22,922 nucleotides of DNA. It comes from Clostridiales bacterium. Its GTDB lineage: Bacteria; Bacillota; Clostridia; Christensenellales; JAISNN01. The translations under genes and the position numbers were made by a program. The notes beneath the pieces were generated by a model. The model saw only the letters and a program-made list of their open reading frames with translations, was not told the origin of the DNA and did no database searches. The stretch spans positions 1 to 22,922 of the forward strand of contig JAITOQ010000165.1 in NCBI GenBank assembly GCA_031289865.1, in the 5' to 3' direction. This document shows, piece by piece, positions 14,525 through 21,377 of the stretch (within the stretch, counting starts at the first letter, position 1; each line of letters opens with the position of its first letter).

Positions 14525-15832
14525 TTACAGATATTTTTTTATAAATTCTATCAAATAAAGGGGCACATTGACAATCAGCTCATCTTTTCTGAAATCGGAG
14601 AGAGAGGTTCTAACGGCTTTAGGGATTTTATATTCGGCGGCAAAGGCTTTCAGACTTTTTGCGCGTAGGTTTTCCGCCGCTTTTACCTCTATAGGAATAA
14701 TTTCCGTTTCATTTTGAAAGACGAAATCCACTTCGCCGTCAGAGGTGTCGTTGCTCCAATAGTAAGGGGTGATCCCGATCGCGACAAGCTGTTGCAAAAC
14801 GAATTGTTCGGTGATAGCCCCTTTGTATTCGGTCAAAAGATCGTCTCTGTCAACAAGTACCTTTGCGTCGATGCCGCTCAACTCGCAAAGCAGTCCGACG
14901 TCTAAGATAAACAGCTTAAATGCGTGCCAATCCTCATAAAATTTAAGCGGCATAGAGCCTTTTTTTACGCGCTTTACTTGACGGATAAGCCCGCAATCCG
15001 AGAGCCACATGAGAGCGATTTCATATTCGCGTGCGCGGCTCCCCTCCTTGACTAAGCCGTATATAAATTTTTTGTTTTCTTTGGCAAGCTGATGAGGGAT
15101 AGATTGCCACAGCATACGAATTCGAGGAACGATATTGATCGGCGCGTGTTTGGAAAAATCGTTTTCATAAGTTCCGAGAATTTGTAAATGTATCTTTTTG
15201 ACCTCCGCATAGTTTTTATTCTGTGAGTAAGAAAGAACCGCTTCGGGCATACCGCCGACAAACATGTATTTTTTTAGTAAATCTATAAGTTCCGATTTTA
15301 TAACCCCGATAAAATCCAAGTTTCCCTCCGCTAAATTTTTAGCGTGCTTTTCATACCCCGTTGCGCATAGAAATTCAGAGAAAGACATGGGATACAGATC
15401 CATAAATTCTACCTTGCCGACGGGAAAAGAAGTTCCGCTGTGTAGGGCGATACCGAGTAAGGAACCCGCCGCTACGATTTGATACTCCGACGCATCCTCA
15501 TAAAAATATTTTAATGAATTTAAAGCGTTCGGAACCTCTTGAATTTCGTCAAAAATCAAGAGAGTTTCACGGTCGATCGCCTTTCCCGAATATACGGAAA
15601 GTCCCTCGATTAGGCGCGACGGCTCTAAATTTAAGGAAAACAGCTTTTCCATCTGAGGGTTGTCGTCAAAATTTATATAGATGTAATCTTTGTACATCGT
15701 CTTGCCGAATTCCTTTAAGAGCCAAGTTTTGCCCACTTGCCTCGCGCCGCGGATTATTAGCGGCTTTTTGCTTTTTCTGTTTTTCCAATCGATAAGCTCG
15801 CTCATCGCAAATCTTTTCATTTTAACAGCCAT
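14525..15832 (-). CDS. Solitary AAA_14 ATPase with DUF4143 / PD-(D/E)XK nuclease-like C-terminus
   Basis: 435 residues from ATG 15832. N-terminal AAA_14-type ATPase: MKRFAMSELIDWKNRKSKKP, Walker A GARQVGKT (29-36), Walker B LLIFDEIQ (91-98) and sensor-like IVAAGSLLG (119-127), then the DLYPMSFSEFL motif (145-155) typical of the family. The C-terminal DUF4143-like region has D369 (GEVDFVF), E382 and K384 (IEVKA), the D-x12-E-x-K spacing of PD-(D/E)XK nucleases. The role is not established; action on nucleic acid is inference. Start: GAGGT lies 8 nt before ATG 15832, and a consensus promoter lies just upstream. The frame stays open to 16012 only because the 33-bp repeat is a multiple of three and would add FYGGTL repeats, so I exclude it. 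It is a lone gene, with the same plan as the ATPase at 6439. Confidence 0.85.
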   Translation of the reverse strand: MAVKMKRFAMSELIDWKNRKSKKPLIIRGARQVGKTWLLKEFGKTMYKDYIYINFDDNPQMEKLFSLNLEPSRLIEGLSVYSGKAIDRETLLIFDEIQEVPNALNSLKYFYEDASEYQIVAAGSLLGIALHSGTSFPVGKVEFMDLYPMSFSEFLCATGYEKHAKNLAEGNLDFIGVIKSELIDLLKKYMFVGGMPEAVLSYSQNKNYAEVKKIHLQILGTYENDFSKHAPINIVPRIRMLWQSIPHQLAKENKKFIYGLVKEGSRAREYEIALMWLSDCGLIRQVKRVKKGSMPLKFYEDWHAFKLFILDVGLLCELSGIDAKVLVDRDDLLTEYKGAITEQFVLQQLVAIGITPYYWSNDTSDGEVDFVFQNETEIIPIEVKAAENLRAKSLKAFAAEYKIPKAVRTSLSDFRKDELIVNVPLYLIEFIKKYL

Positions 15833-15851
15833 GCTTTGATACCTCGCTGAT

Positions 15852-15880
15852 ATTATACACGCATATACTGCAAAAGTCAA
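15852..15880 (-). promoter_or_regulatory. Promoter of the AAA_14/DUF4143 gene
   Basis: On the minus strand, TTGACT (15875-15880), a 17-bp spacer, TATAAT (15852-15857). The leader is only about 14 nt. The triple 33-bp repeat starts 10 bp upstream of the -35 box. Confidence 0.85.
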
Positions 15881-15890
15881 CTTAAAAAAC

Positions 15891-15980
15891 AAAGTTCCCC
15901 CGTAAAATGTGTGTGAAACGCACAAAGTTCCCCCGTAAAATGTGGGAAAAACGCACAAAGTTCCCCCGTAAAATGTGTGA
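15891..15980 (-). repeat. Three 33-bp tandem repeats upstream of the ATPase promoter
   Basis: AAAGTTCCCCCGTAAAATGT begins at 15891, 15924 and 15957, exactly 33 bp apart. The 20-21 bp core is identical in all three and the intervening ACGCAC-type linkers vary. The period is close to three helical turns, so bound proteins would line up on one face. It may be an operator or activator array for the ATPase gene. Confidence 0.88.
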
Positions 15981-15994
15981 AATGAGATTTTTTC

Positions 15995-16078
15995 AAGTTG
16001 AGGGTTGAGCATTGAGCGTTGAAAAGGGAGGATTTTTTAAGTTGAAAGTTGAAAATTGAAAGTTGAAAAGGGAGGATT
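15995..16078 (+). repeat. Heptamer tract with GGGAGGATT boxes
   Basis: AAGTTGA-type 7-bp units (with AGGGTTG, AGCATTG and AGCGTTG variants) occur in two blocks, each closed by GAAAAGGGAGGATT, a variant of the GTGCGGATT box used elsewhere. Confidence 0.75.
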
Positions 16079-16123
16079 AAAAGAGACGGCGCGGAGAAAA
16101 AACGAGATAGATGAGCAATTCAG

Positions 16124-16152
16124 TTGCTTATTTCATAAAAACAAGTTAAAAT
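16124..16152 (+). promoter_or_regulatory. Candidate promoter of mnmE
   Basis: TTGCTT (16124-16129), a 17-bp spacer, TAAAAT (16147-16152). Predicted initiation near 16159 is where palindromic element D begins, so the mnmE leader would be almost exactly that element. Confidence 0.5.
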
Positions 16153-16157
16153 ATAAA

Positions 16158-16250
16158 CGTTCGCGACCTTGCGTCCGTCGAGGTATTGCAAGACTCTGCC
16201 GGCGAACAAGTTCGCGTAGACAGATTCTTTCAATTTTGTCTCGCACCTCT
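16158..16250 (+). repeat. CDS-abutting palindromic element, copy D (long form, 5' arm lost)
   Basis: Carries the structured insert (CGCGACCTTGCGTCCGTCGAGG, then CTGCCGGCGAACAAGTTCGC and GTAGACAG) and the right end CAATTTTGTCTCGCACCTCT. The usual left arm AGAGCGCGAG is missing or decayed (compare GGCGCGGAGAAAAAAC at 16088). The right end is 37 nt from the mnmE start. Confidence 0.75.
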
Positions 16251-16287
16251 ATTTACAAAAAAAATAAAAATAAAAAAAGAAAAAACT

Positions 16288-17745
16288 ATGAAAACAGATA
16301 AGATCATTACCGCGGTTTCGACGGCGGTCGGAAAAGGCGGGATTGCGATTGTCCGCATGAGCGGTAAGGGGTGCTTTGCGCTTGTGCGGGAGGTTTTTGT
16401 ATCCGTGCGGCTTAGTGCGGACGCGGTAGCCGTACCGAACAAAATGTATTTCGGACGCATCGATGCGGGCGGCGTTTCGGACGTCGGATACGCGGTCTTT
16501 TTTGGCGCGCCGCATTCCTTTACGGGCGAAGACACGGTCGAGTTTCATTGTCACGGCAGCGAAGCGTTCGCGGCGGCTCTTGTCGGGCGGCTGTGCGCGG
16601 TCGGCGCGTCTCCCGCGGCACGGGGCGAATTTACAAAACGCGCATTCTTAAACGGAAAACTGACGCTATCGGATGCGGAGGGCGTAATCGACATGATCCG
16701 CGCCGACAGCGAAGCCTCGCTAAAGGCGGCTTACAGAATGATGAGCGGCGGTCTTTCCAAAGAGATTTACGCGCTGCAGACGCGCCTCCTCGCGGTGATT
16801 GCGGGGCTTGAGGCGGCTCTCGATTATCCCGAGGAATTCGGCGGTATAGAGGCGGGATATGCGGGCGAAATCGGCGCGGTACGGGAGCGCGCCCGTGAGC
16901 TGGTAAGCGCGTCGCGGCAAGGCGGGATTATAAAAAAAGGCGCGGCGGTCGCTCTGGTCGGCGCGCCGAATACGGGAAAGTCCTCCCTCTTAAACCGTTT
17001 TTTAAACAAAGACCGTGCAATCGTCACGGATATAGCGGGGACGACGCGTGATACGCTTGAGGAAAGCGTCGAGTACCGCGGGGTCAGATTGAATCTTATA
17101 GATACCGCGGGGCTTCGCGAGGGGACGTCGGACGCGATTGAAAAACGCGGTATAGAACGCTCGTTTTCGGCGGCAAAGGGCGCGGATTTTGTAGTGTACG
17201 TTTTGGACGGCGCGGAGATAGGAAATACGGCGGTAGGCAATGCGGCGACCGGCAACGTTGGCGATATAGAAGCGTATTCCGACGAGGTTGTACGCGCAAA
17301 GGCATTTTTAAAGGATTTTGAGAAAGATGCGGTTGCGGTCGTTTTAAACAAGACGGATCTTTTGGAAAAAGAGGAACAAGCGAAGTCAAACAAGGGCGCG
17401 GATAGGCTCGCCGCAAAGCTGTCGGAGGAGTTTGAGGAATACGCGTTTTTTGCGGTTTCGGCGGTCACGGGCGAGGGTATAGAGCGGCTTTTGACGCACA
17501 TTGCGGAGCGGTTTATGGGCGGCGGCGGGGATGCGGAAATCATGACGAACGAGAGACACATTTACGCGGTAAAGCGCGCAAAGGAAGCGTTGGATTCGGC
17601 TGTAAGCGGCTTTGGAAACGAGGGGACGGAATGCGTTTTGGTAGACCTCAAGGCGGCATGGTTCGCGCTCGGAGAAATCACGGGACAAACCGCGTCGGAA
17701 GCGATTGTAGATGAAATTTTTTCAAAATTTTGTTTGGGAAAATAG
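16288..17745 (+). CDS. mnmE: tRNA modification GTPase MnmE (TrmE)
   Basis: 485 residues. With MnmG it makes the 5-carboxymethylaminomethyl (or aminomethyl) group on wobble uridine 34 of certain tRNAs, using GTP hydrolysis, tetrahydrofolate and FAD. The N-terminal folate-binding domain begins DKIITAVSTAVGKGGIAIVR and carries GEDTVEFHCHG (80-90). The inserted G domain shows G1 GAPNTGKS (225-232), TTRDT (252-256), DTAG (272-275) and NKTD (354-357). The C-terminus ends FCLGK, holding the conserved cysteine (C482). ATG 16288 fits the family N-terminus; the ribosome site is weak (AAAGA) in an A-rich stretch. Palindromic elements flank it on both sides (D upstream, E downstream) and mnmG follows after 266 nt. 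The usual neighbours jag/yidC are not upstream. Confidence 0.97.
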   Translation: MKTDKIITAVSTAVGKGGIAIVRMSGKGCFALVREVFVSVRLSADAVAVPNKMYFGRIDAGGVSDVGYAVFFGAPHSFTGEDTVEFHCHGSEAFAAALVGRLCAVGASPAARGEFTKRAFLNGKLTLSDAEGVIDMIRADSEASLKAAYRMMSGGLSKEIYALQTRLLAVIAGLEAALDYPEEFGGIEAGYAGEIGAVRERARELVSASRQGGIIKKGAAVALVGAPNTGKSSLLNRFLNKDRAIVTDIAGTTRDTLEESVEYRGVRLNLIDTAGLREGTSDAIEKRGIERSFSAAKGADFVVYVLDGAEIGNTAVGNAATGNVGDIEAYSDEVVRAKAFLKDFEKDAVAVVLNKTDLLEKEEQAKSNKGADRLAAKLSEEFEEYAFFAVSAVTGEGIERLLTHIAERFMGGGGDAEIMTNERHIYAVKRAKEALDSAVSGFGNEGTECVLVDLKAAWFALGEITGQTASEAIVDEIFSKFCLGK

Positions 17746-17751
17746 GCTTTT

Positions 17752-17794
17752 AAGTTGAAAGTTAAGAGTTGAAAATTGAGAGTTGCGGATAAAA
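17752..17794 (+). repeat. Heptamer tract with GCGGATAAAA box
   Basis: AAGTTGAAAGTTAAGAGTTG-type units ending in AGAGTTGCGGATAAAAAG, directly after the mnmE stop codon. The hairpin module seen elsewhere is absent. Confidence 0.7.
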
Positions 17795-17850
17795 AGAGAA
17801 CACCCGCCTAAAGTCAGAATAGACCTTTAAAATTGCGAAAACTTTTGAAA

Positions 17851-17976
17851 AGAGCGCGAGAAAAAATTTTCGTGGAAAATCCGACGCGACATTGTGTTCG
17901 TCGTGGCGGATTCTAAAGGTTCTGACAGCGAACGAGTTCGCGTAGTCAGGTTCTTCAAATTTTGTCTCGCACCTCT
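17851..17976 (+). repeat. CDS-abutting palindromic element, copy E (long form)
   Basis: Outer arms AGAGCGCGAGAAAAAATTTT and AAATTTTGTCTCGCACCTCT enclose about 85 nt. The insert contains AATCC...GGATT closing CGACGCGAC...GTTCGTCG, followed by a hairpin CTGAC...GTCAG that encloses CGAAC/GTTCG. Several bases differ from copies D and F in ways that keep the pairing (CTGAC/GTCAG here, CTGCC/GGCAG in F). It ends 35 nt before the mnmG start. Confidence 0.85.
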
Positions 17977-18011
17977 AATTTCCAAAAAAAATAAAAAAAA
18001 ACGGAAAGATT

Positions 18012-19874
18012 ATGCAAAAAACGTTTGATATTATTGTAGTAGGCGGCGGACACGCGGGAGCGGAGGCGGCACTTGCGGCGGCGCGGTTGGGGCGGAGCGT
18101 GCTTTTGATAACTATGAGTTTGGACTCTATAGCTTTTTTGGCGTGCAATCCGAATATCGGCGGGACGTCAAAGGCACAATTGGTTCGCGAGATAGACGCG
18201 CTCGGCGGCGAGATGGGCGTTGCCGCGGACAAAGCCGTACTACAGATGAAGATGCTCAACGGGGCTAAGGGTGCCGCGGTGAGGAGCCTACGGGGTCAGG
18301 TGGACAAGAGTCTATACCACCGAATAATGAAACGGACGCTCGAAGACACGCCCAATCTCGTGATTCGTCAAGACGAGGCTACGGAGCTGTTGACGGAGAA
18401 CGGTGAGGTCAAGGGGATCCGTACCGAAATGGGCTATAACTATTTTTCGGGCGCGGTCGTGCTTGCGACGGGCGTGTATTTAAACTCGCGGATCGTTATA
18501 GGCGAATACACAAAGCGGTCGGGTCCGTCGGGTTTTTTTGCGGCGGTAGGCATGAGCGACAGCTTGAGAGAAAACGGGATCGAGATTAGGCGGTTTAAAA
18601 CGGGTACGCCGCCGCGTGTCCATAAGAGGAGCATCGATTTTTCAAAAACGGAGGTGCAAGAGGGCGAAAAGGGGATCTGTTCGTTTTCGTTTTTAAACGA
18701 TTTTTACGACGCGGATCCCGCGGCGCAAGCGCGGTGCTATCTCACCTATACCACGCCCGAAACGCGTGAAATTATCCTAAAAAACATTCACCGCTCGCCT
18801 ATGTACAACGGCGCGATAGAGGGGGTAGGTCCGCGGTATTGTCCGTCGATAGAGGACAAAATTATGCGGTTCCGCGACAAGGAGCGGCATCAGATTTTTA
18901 TCGAGCCGGAGGGCGCGGATACGAGCGAAATGTATATTCAAGGCGCAAGCAGCTCCCTCCCGACCGACGTACAGACGGAGGTGATCCGCTCTATGGTAGG
19001 GCTAAAAAATGCGGAAATTATGCGGTTTGCCTATGCGATAGAATACGATTGTCTAAACCCCGAACAGCTCACTCCGTCGCTCGGTATTAAGCACATAAAA
19101 GGGCTCTATACCGCGGGACAGATCAACGGAACAAGCGGTTATGAGGAGGCGGCTTGTCAAGGACTTGTCGCGGGGATAAACGCGGTAAACTATCTAAAGG
19201 GGAATGCGCCGCTTGTCCTCAAACGGAACGAAGCGTATATAGGCGTCCTCATCGACGACCTTGTGACAAAGGGGACAAACGAACCGTACCGCATGATGAC
19301 CTCGCGTGCGGAATATAGGCTTGTACTCCGTCAAGACAACGCGGACACGCGGCTCACCGAATACGGGCGCGCCGTCGGGCTTGTCACCGACGAGCGGTAC
19401 GAGAAATATCTCAAAAAGCAAGCCGAAGTAAAAGAGATCGCCGAACGCTTAGAGACTGCTATCCCGCCGAACGCCGCACTCAAAAAAATGTTTGAGGAAA
19501 AGGGTATGACGGTCGCTGTGCGGGGCTATCGGTTGAGCGAGCTTTTGCGCCGTCCGGAGTTCGGATTCGGCGAGATAGAAACGCTTTTTGACTTCTCCGA
19601 ATATTCGCGTGCGGCAAAGAGTGAGGTCGAAGCGGAGATTAAGTACGGCGGGTATATCGACAAGCAAAATTCGGAGATTACGACATTTTTAAAGGCGGAC
19701 CGGTACGGTCTGCCCGACGACCTCGACTATACCGCTATGAGCGGACTGCGGCTCGAAGCACGCGCAAAGCTAAATAAGATTAAGCCCGTATCGGTCGGGC
19801 AAGCTATGCGGATATCGGGAGTGTCGCCCGCGGATATCGGCGTACTGATGATATACTTGAGTAAAAAAGGGTGA
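18012..19874 (+). CDS. mnmG: tRNA uridine-5-carboxymethylaminomethyl modification enzyme MnmG (GidA)
   Basis: 620 residues, the normal length. It is the FAD/NADH-dependent partner of MnmE in modifying wobble U34. The N-terminal dinucleotide fold is VVGGGHAGAEAALAAARLG (9-27) and is followed by the hallmark LACNPNIGGTSKAQLVREID. Other family signatures include TGVYLNSRIVIGE, FKTGTPPRV, GPRYCPSIEDKI, IFIEPEG, AGQINGTSGYEEAACQG (near 370) and MTSRAEYRLVLRQDNAD. The C-terminal helical domain ends SGVSPADIGVLMIYL. ATG 18012 follows GGAAAGATT, a modest ribosome site. The gene is bracketed by long palindromic elements E (upstream) and F (downstream, inverted). The rsmG, noc and parAB genes often found after mnmG are absent; the next gene is an unrelated zinc-ribbon protein. 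Confidence 0.98.
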   Translation: MQKTFDIIVVGGGHAGAEAALAAARLGRSVLLITMSLDSIAFLACNPNIGGTSKAQLVREIDALGGEMGVAADKAVLQMKMLNGAKGAAVRSLRGQVDKSLYHRIMKRTLEDTPNLVIRQDEATELLTENGEVKGIRTEMGYNYFSGAVVLATGVYLNSRIVIGEYTKRSGPSGFFAAVGMSDSLRENGIEIRRFKTGTPPRVHKRSIDFSKTEVQEGEKGICSFSFLNDFYDADPAAQARCYLTYTTPETREIILKNIHRSPMYNGAIEGVGPRYCPSIEDKIMRFRDKERHQIFIEPEGADTSEMYIQGASSSLPTDVQTEVIRSMVGLKNAEIMRFAYAIEYDCLNPEQLTPSLGIKHIKGLYTAGQINGTSGYEEAACQGLVAGINAVNYLKGNAPLVLKRNEAYIGVLIDDLVTKGTNEPYRMMTSRAEYRLVLRQDNADTRLTEYGRAVGLVTDERYEKYLKKQAEVKEIAERLETAIPPNAALKKMFEEKGMTVAVRGYRLSELLRRPEFGFGEIETLFDFSEYSRAAKSEVEAEIKYGGYIDKQNSEITTFLKADRYGLPDDLDYTAMSGLRLEARAKLNKIKPVSVGQAMRISGVSPADIGVLMIYLSKKG

Positions 19875-19888
19875 TTTTTTTGGAGATT

Positions 19889-20012
19889 AGAGGTGCGAGA
19901 CAAAATTTTAAAAGAATCTGCCTACGCGAACTCGTTCGCCGGCAGCGTCTTGCAATCCTCCTCGACGGACGCAAGGTCGCGTCGGATTTAAGAAAATTTT
20001 TTCTCGCGCTCT
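19889..20012 (-). repeat. CDS-abutting palindromic element, copy F (long form, inverted)
   Basis: Same long form as copy E but on the minus strand, so its AGAGGTGCGAGACAAAATTT end sits 14 nt after the mnmG stop codon. The insert is almost identical to copy D (GACCTTGCGTCCGTCGAGG) with hairpin CTGCC/GGCAG. With D and E it brackets mnmE-mnmG. Confidence 0.85.
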
Positions 20013-20061
20013 GTTCAAATAGTCTTATCATTTATAAGTTCTGTCATGCAGTGTGCTTGTT

Positions 20062-20176
20062 CAATGCAGAATAGCGGATAAAAAGTCGGTGTCGTTTTTT
20101 GTAGGGGACGATGCCTTCATCGTCCCGTATCCGCATAAGAAACAGTATGTGTCATTCTGAACGGAGTGAAGAATCT
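20062..20176 (+). repeat. Mosaic repeat, most complete copy
   Basis: In order: TGCAGAATAGCGGATAAAAA box, GTAGGGGACGATG hairpin (perfect arms 20105-20113 and 20118-20126), then GTGTCATTCTGAACGGAGTG and AAGAATCT (20149-20176). The last two modules recur inverted and in mirrored order at 21006, 21164 and 22631. Confidence 0.8.
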
Positions 20177-20220
20177 AAAACGTTAGCCGTACAACCGCGA
20201 AACAAAAAGCCGTATTAAAA

Positions 20221-20270
20221 TAAAAAAAACGGCGGCATAAAATTCCATTGTATGGGAATTTATGCCGCCG
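20221..20270 (-). terminator. Intrinsic terminator of the zinc-ribbon gene, built from a dispersed repeat
   Basis: CGGCGGCATAAAATTCC (20230-20246) pairs with GGGAATTTATGCCGCCG (20254-20270) with one bulge and a 7-nt loop. On the minus strand it is followed by TTTTTTTTATTTT. The left arm is identical to the first 17 bases of the MITE-like repeat at 2851. Confidence 0.85.
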
Positions 20271-20295
20271 AATTGACGATATAGTACGTTTTTTA

Positions 20296-20319
20296 GGGAC
20301 GATGCGTGGCTGTCGTCCC
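20296..20319 (-). repeat. Degenerate GGGACGATG hairpin
   Basis: GGGACGATGCGTGGCTGTCGTCCC-type stem with arms GGGACGA and GTCGTCCC and worn inner pairs, just downstream of the zinc-ribbon stop codon. Confidence 0.6.
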
Positions 20320-20344
20320 ATACAAGAAGGACTTTTGCTTTTCC

Positions 20345-20611
20345 TCAAAATATCGTCGCAAGGGTGATGATGAACGATAAGGCACTGATCGCTGCGCCGA
20401 TAATCGCGCCGATTCCGGCCGCTTTTGAGCTTTTCGGCTTTGTGGCTTTCCATGTTATGTACAAAACCAATCCCGCGATAGGATAAAAAAATCCCAAGAG
20501 TCCCCACAAACCGGAATTGCTGTCGTCGCCGCTCCCGGTTTTTACGCCGCATTGCGGGCAAACGTATGCTTGCTCCGAAATCTCGGTTCCGCAATTTTTG
20601 CAATATGCCAT
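20345..20611 (-). CDS. Zinc-ribbon small membrane protein
   Basis: 88 residues. The N-terminal zinc ribbon has four cysteines, C4-x2-C7 and C18-x2-C21 (YCKNCG...YVCPQCG). A short acidic linker (GSGDDSNSG) is followed by two membrane segments, GLLGFFYPIAGLVLYITW and IGAIIGAAISALSFIITLA. This architecture is common in Bacillota proteins of unknown function; the ribbon would face the cytoplasm, but the role is unknown. GGAG lies about 10 nt before ATG 20611. It is divergent from the XRE regulator gene and its promoter (20698-20726) has a predicted operator in the spacer, so it is probably controlled by that regulator. Confidence 0.85.
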   Translation of the reverse strand: MAYCKNCGTEISEQAYVCPQCGVKTGSGDDSNSGLWGLLGFFYPIAGLVLYITWKATKPKSSKAAGIGAIIGAAISALSFIITLATIF

Positions 20612-20697
20612 AACTACTATTCTCCTTTTGTTTGTCCGTAAATGATGGTCTACGGCAAATTATTTTTTTTCATTATATCATATCATAATTTATTATA

Positions 20698-20726
20698 TTT
20701 ATATTCTAATTATAATTAGATGTCAA
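20698..20726 (-). promoter_or_regulatory. Promoter of the zinc-ribbon gene
   Basis: On the minus strand, TTGACA (20721-20726), a 17-bp spacer, TATAAA (20698-20703). The 16-bp palindrome at 20705-20720 fills the spacer between the boxes. Confidence 0.75.
20705..20720. promoter_or_regulatory. Operator site 1 for the XRE regulator (predicted)
   Basis: Perfect palindrome TCTAATTATAATTAGA. It lies between the -35 and -10 boxes of the zinc-ribbon promoter and also contains TATAAT (20711-20716), a plausible -10 box for the regulator gene on the plus strand. Binding would repress both directions. Confidence 0.7.
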
Positions 20727-20735
20727 GGGTTTTTC

Positions 20736-20751
20736 GCTAATTTTTATTAGA
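20736..20751. promoter_or_regulatory. Operator site 2 for the XRE regulator (predicted)
   Basis: GCTAATTTTTATTAGA, the same TCTAAT-N4-ATTAGA pattern with one mismatch, centred 31 bp (about three helical turns) from site 1 and ending 8 nt before the regulator ATG. Confidence 0.65.
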
Positions 20752-20759
20752 ATATTATC

Positions 20760-20984
20760 ATGAGGGAATACGATTCGCATTTGGTTGCCGAACGGCTGAA
20801 AGAATTGAGGAACGAAAGGCACGTCGGGCAAAACGCGCTTGCCGCGGCTTTGTCTCTGAGTAATGCGAGTATCAGTTATTGGGAGAACGGAAAACAAGAG
20901 CCCGGAGCCGCCGCGCTCATGAAATTGGCACAATTTTTTGAGGTCAGTGTGGATTATCTTTTGGGATTGGAGGATTCGATATAG
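20760..20984 (+). CDS. XRE-family helix-turn-helix transcriptional regulator
   Basis: 74 residues, essentially one HTH_3 DNA-binding domain. LVAERLKELRNERHVGQNAL contains helix 1 and the start of helix 2, LAAALSLSNASISYWENGKQ holds the recognition helix and the WENGK motif, and PGAAALMKLAQFFEVSVDYL is the usual closing helix pair. No ligand or protease domain follows, so it probably acts as a small dimer. There is no clear ribosome site before ATG 20760; a TTG at 20781 is an alternative start. Two predicted operators lie directly upstream and overlap the divergent zinc-ribbon promoter, which points to autoregulation and control of that neighbour. No phage genes surround it. Confidence 0.88.
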   Translation: MREYDSHLVAERLKELRNERHVGQNALAAALSLSNASISYWENGKQEPGAAALMKLAQFFEVSVDYLLGLEDSI

Positions 20985-21005
20985 CTTTTGCATAACAACC
21001 GTTTG

Positions 21006-21082
21006 AGATTCTTCGCTACGCTCAGAATGACACTTGCTTTAATTATTCGGAATAAGAGCGATGAGGGCATTGTGTTTTACAA
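21006..21082 (-). repeat. Mosaic repeat, inverted and partly decayed
   Basis: AGATTCTTCGCTACGCTCAG and AATGACAC (21006-21033), followed after a short gap by GAGCGATGAGGGCATTGTG, a worn GGGACGATG hairpin. The order mirrors 20062-20176. Confidence 0.6.
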
Positions 21083-21163
21083 AAGGGGCACGGGCTATTT
21101 TCTAATTAGGTCGAATTCGTTCCAATTAAAATTTGGACTCGCACTCGTTCCCATATTCGTTTG

Positions 21164-21238
21164 AGATTTTTCGCTTTGCTCAGAATGACACCTACTTTTT
21201 TTATTGGATACGGGACGATGAGGTCATCGTCCCCTACA
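21164..21238 (-). repeat. Mosaic repeat, inverted
   Basis: AGATTTTTCGCTTTGCTCAG and AATGACAC (21164-21191), then a perfect hairpin with arms GGGACGATG (21212-21220) and CATCGTCCC (21225-21233) and the CCTAC end that matches GTAGG in plus-strand copies. Confidence 0.8.
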
Positions 21239-21300
21239 AGAGAATGACGAGGGCTTTTGCTTCATTTTTAATTCCCCCGAATTCGATGGAATTAAAGTTG

Positions 21301-21329
21301 TTTTATTTTTTCACCTTGCCGCATACAAT
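21301..21329 (+). promoter_or_regulatory. Sigma-E-like promoter of yabPQ
   Basis: CATACAAT (21322-21329) equals the -10 consensus of the mother-cell sporulation factor sigma-E as known in Bacillus subtilis. A weak -35, TTTTATT, lies 14 bp upstream (21301-21307). The leader would be about 40 nt. Confidence 0.55.
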
Positions 21330-21377
21330 ATTCCAAATCAAATTATTTCTAAATGAAGTAATAAACGGAGCGAAGTT

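Noticed and set aside
15833..16012. N-terminal extension of the AAA_14 ATPase with FYGGTL repeats
   Set aside because: The frame stays open only because the DNA repeat is 33 bp. A consensus promoter and a GAGGT ribosome site point to ATG 15832, and the extension would put the promoter inside the gene.
16824..17561. 245-residue minus-strand frame inside mnmE
   Set aside because: It is the shadow of a certain gene; the translation is Ser/Pro/Ala-rich low complexity.
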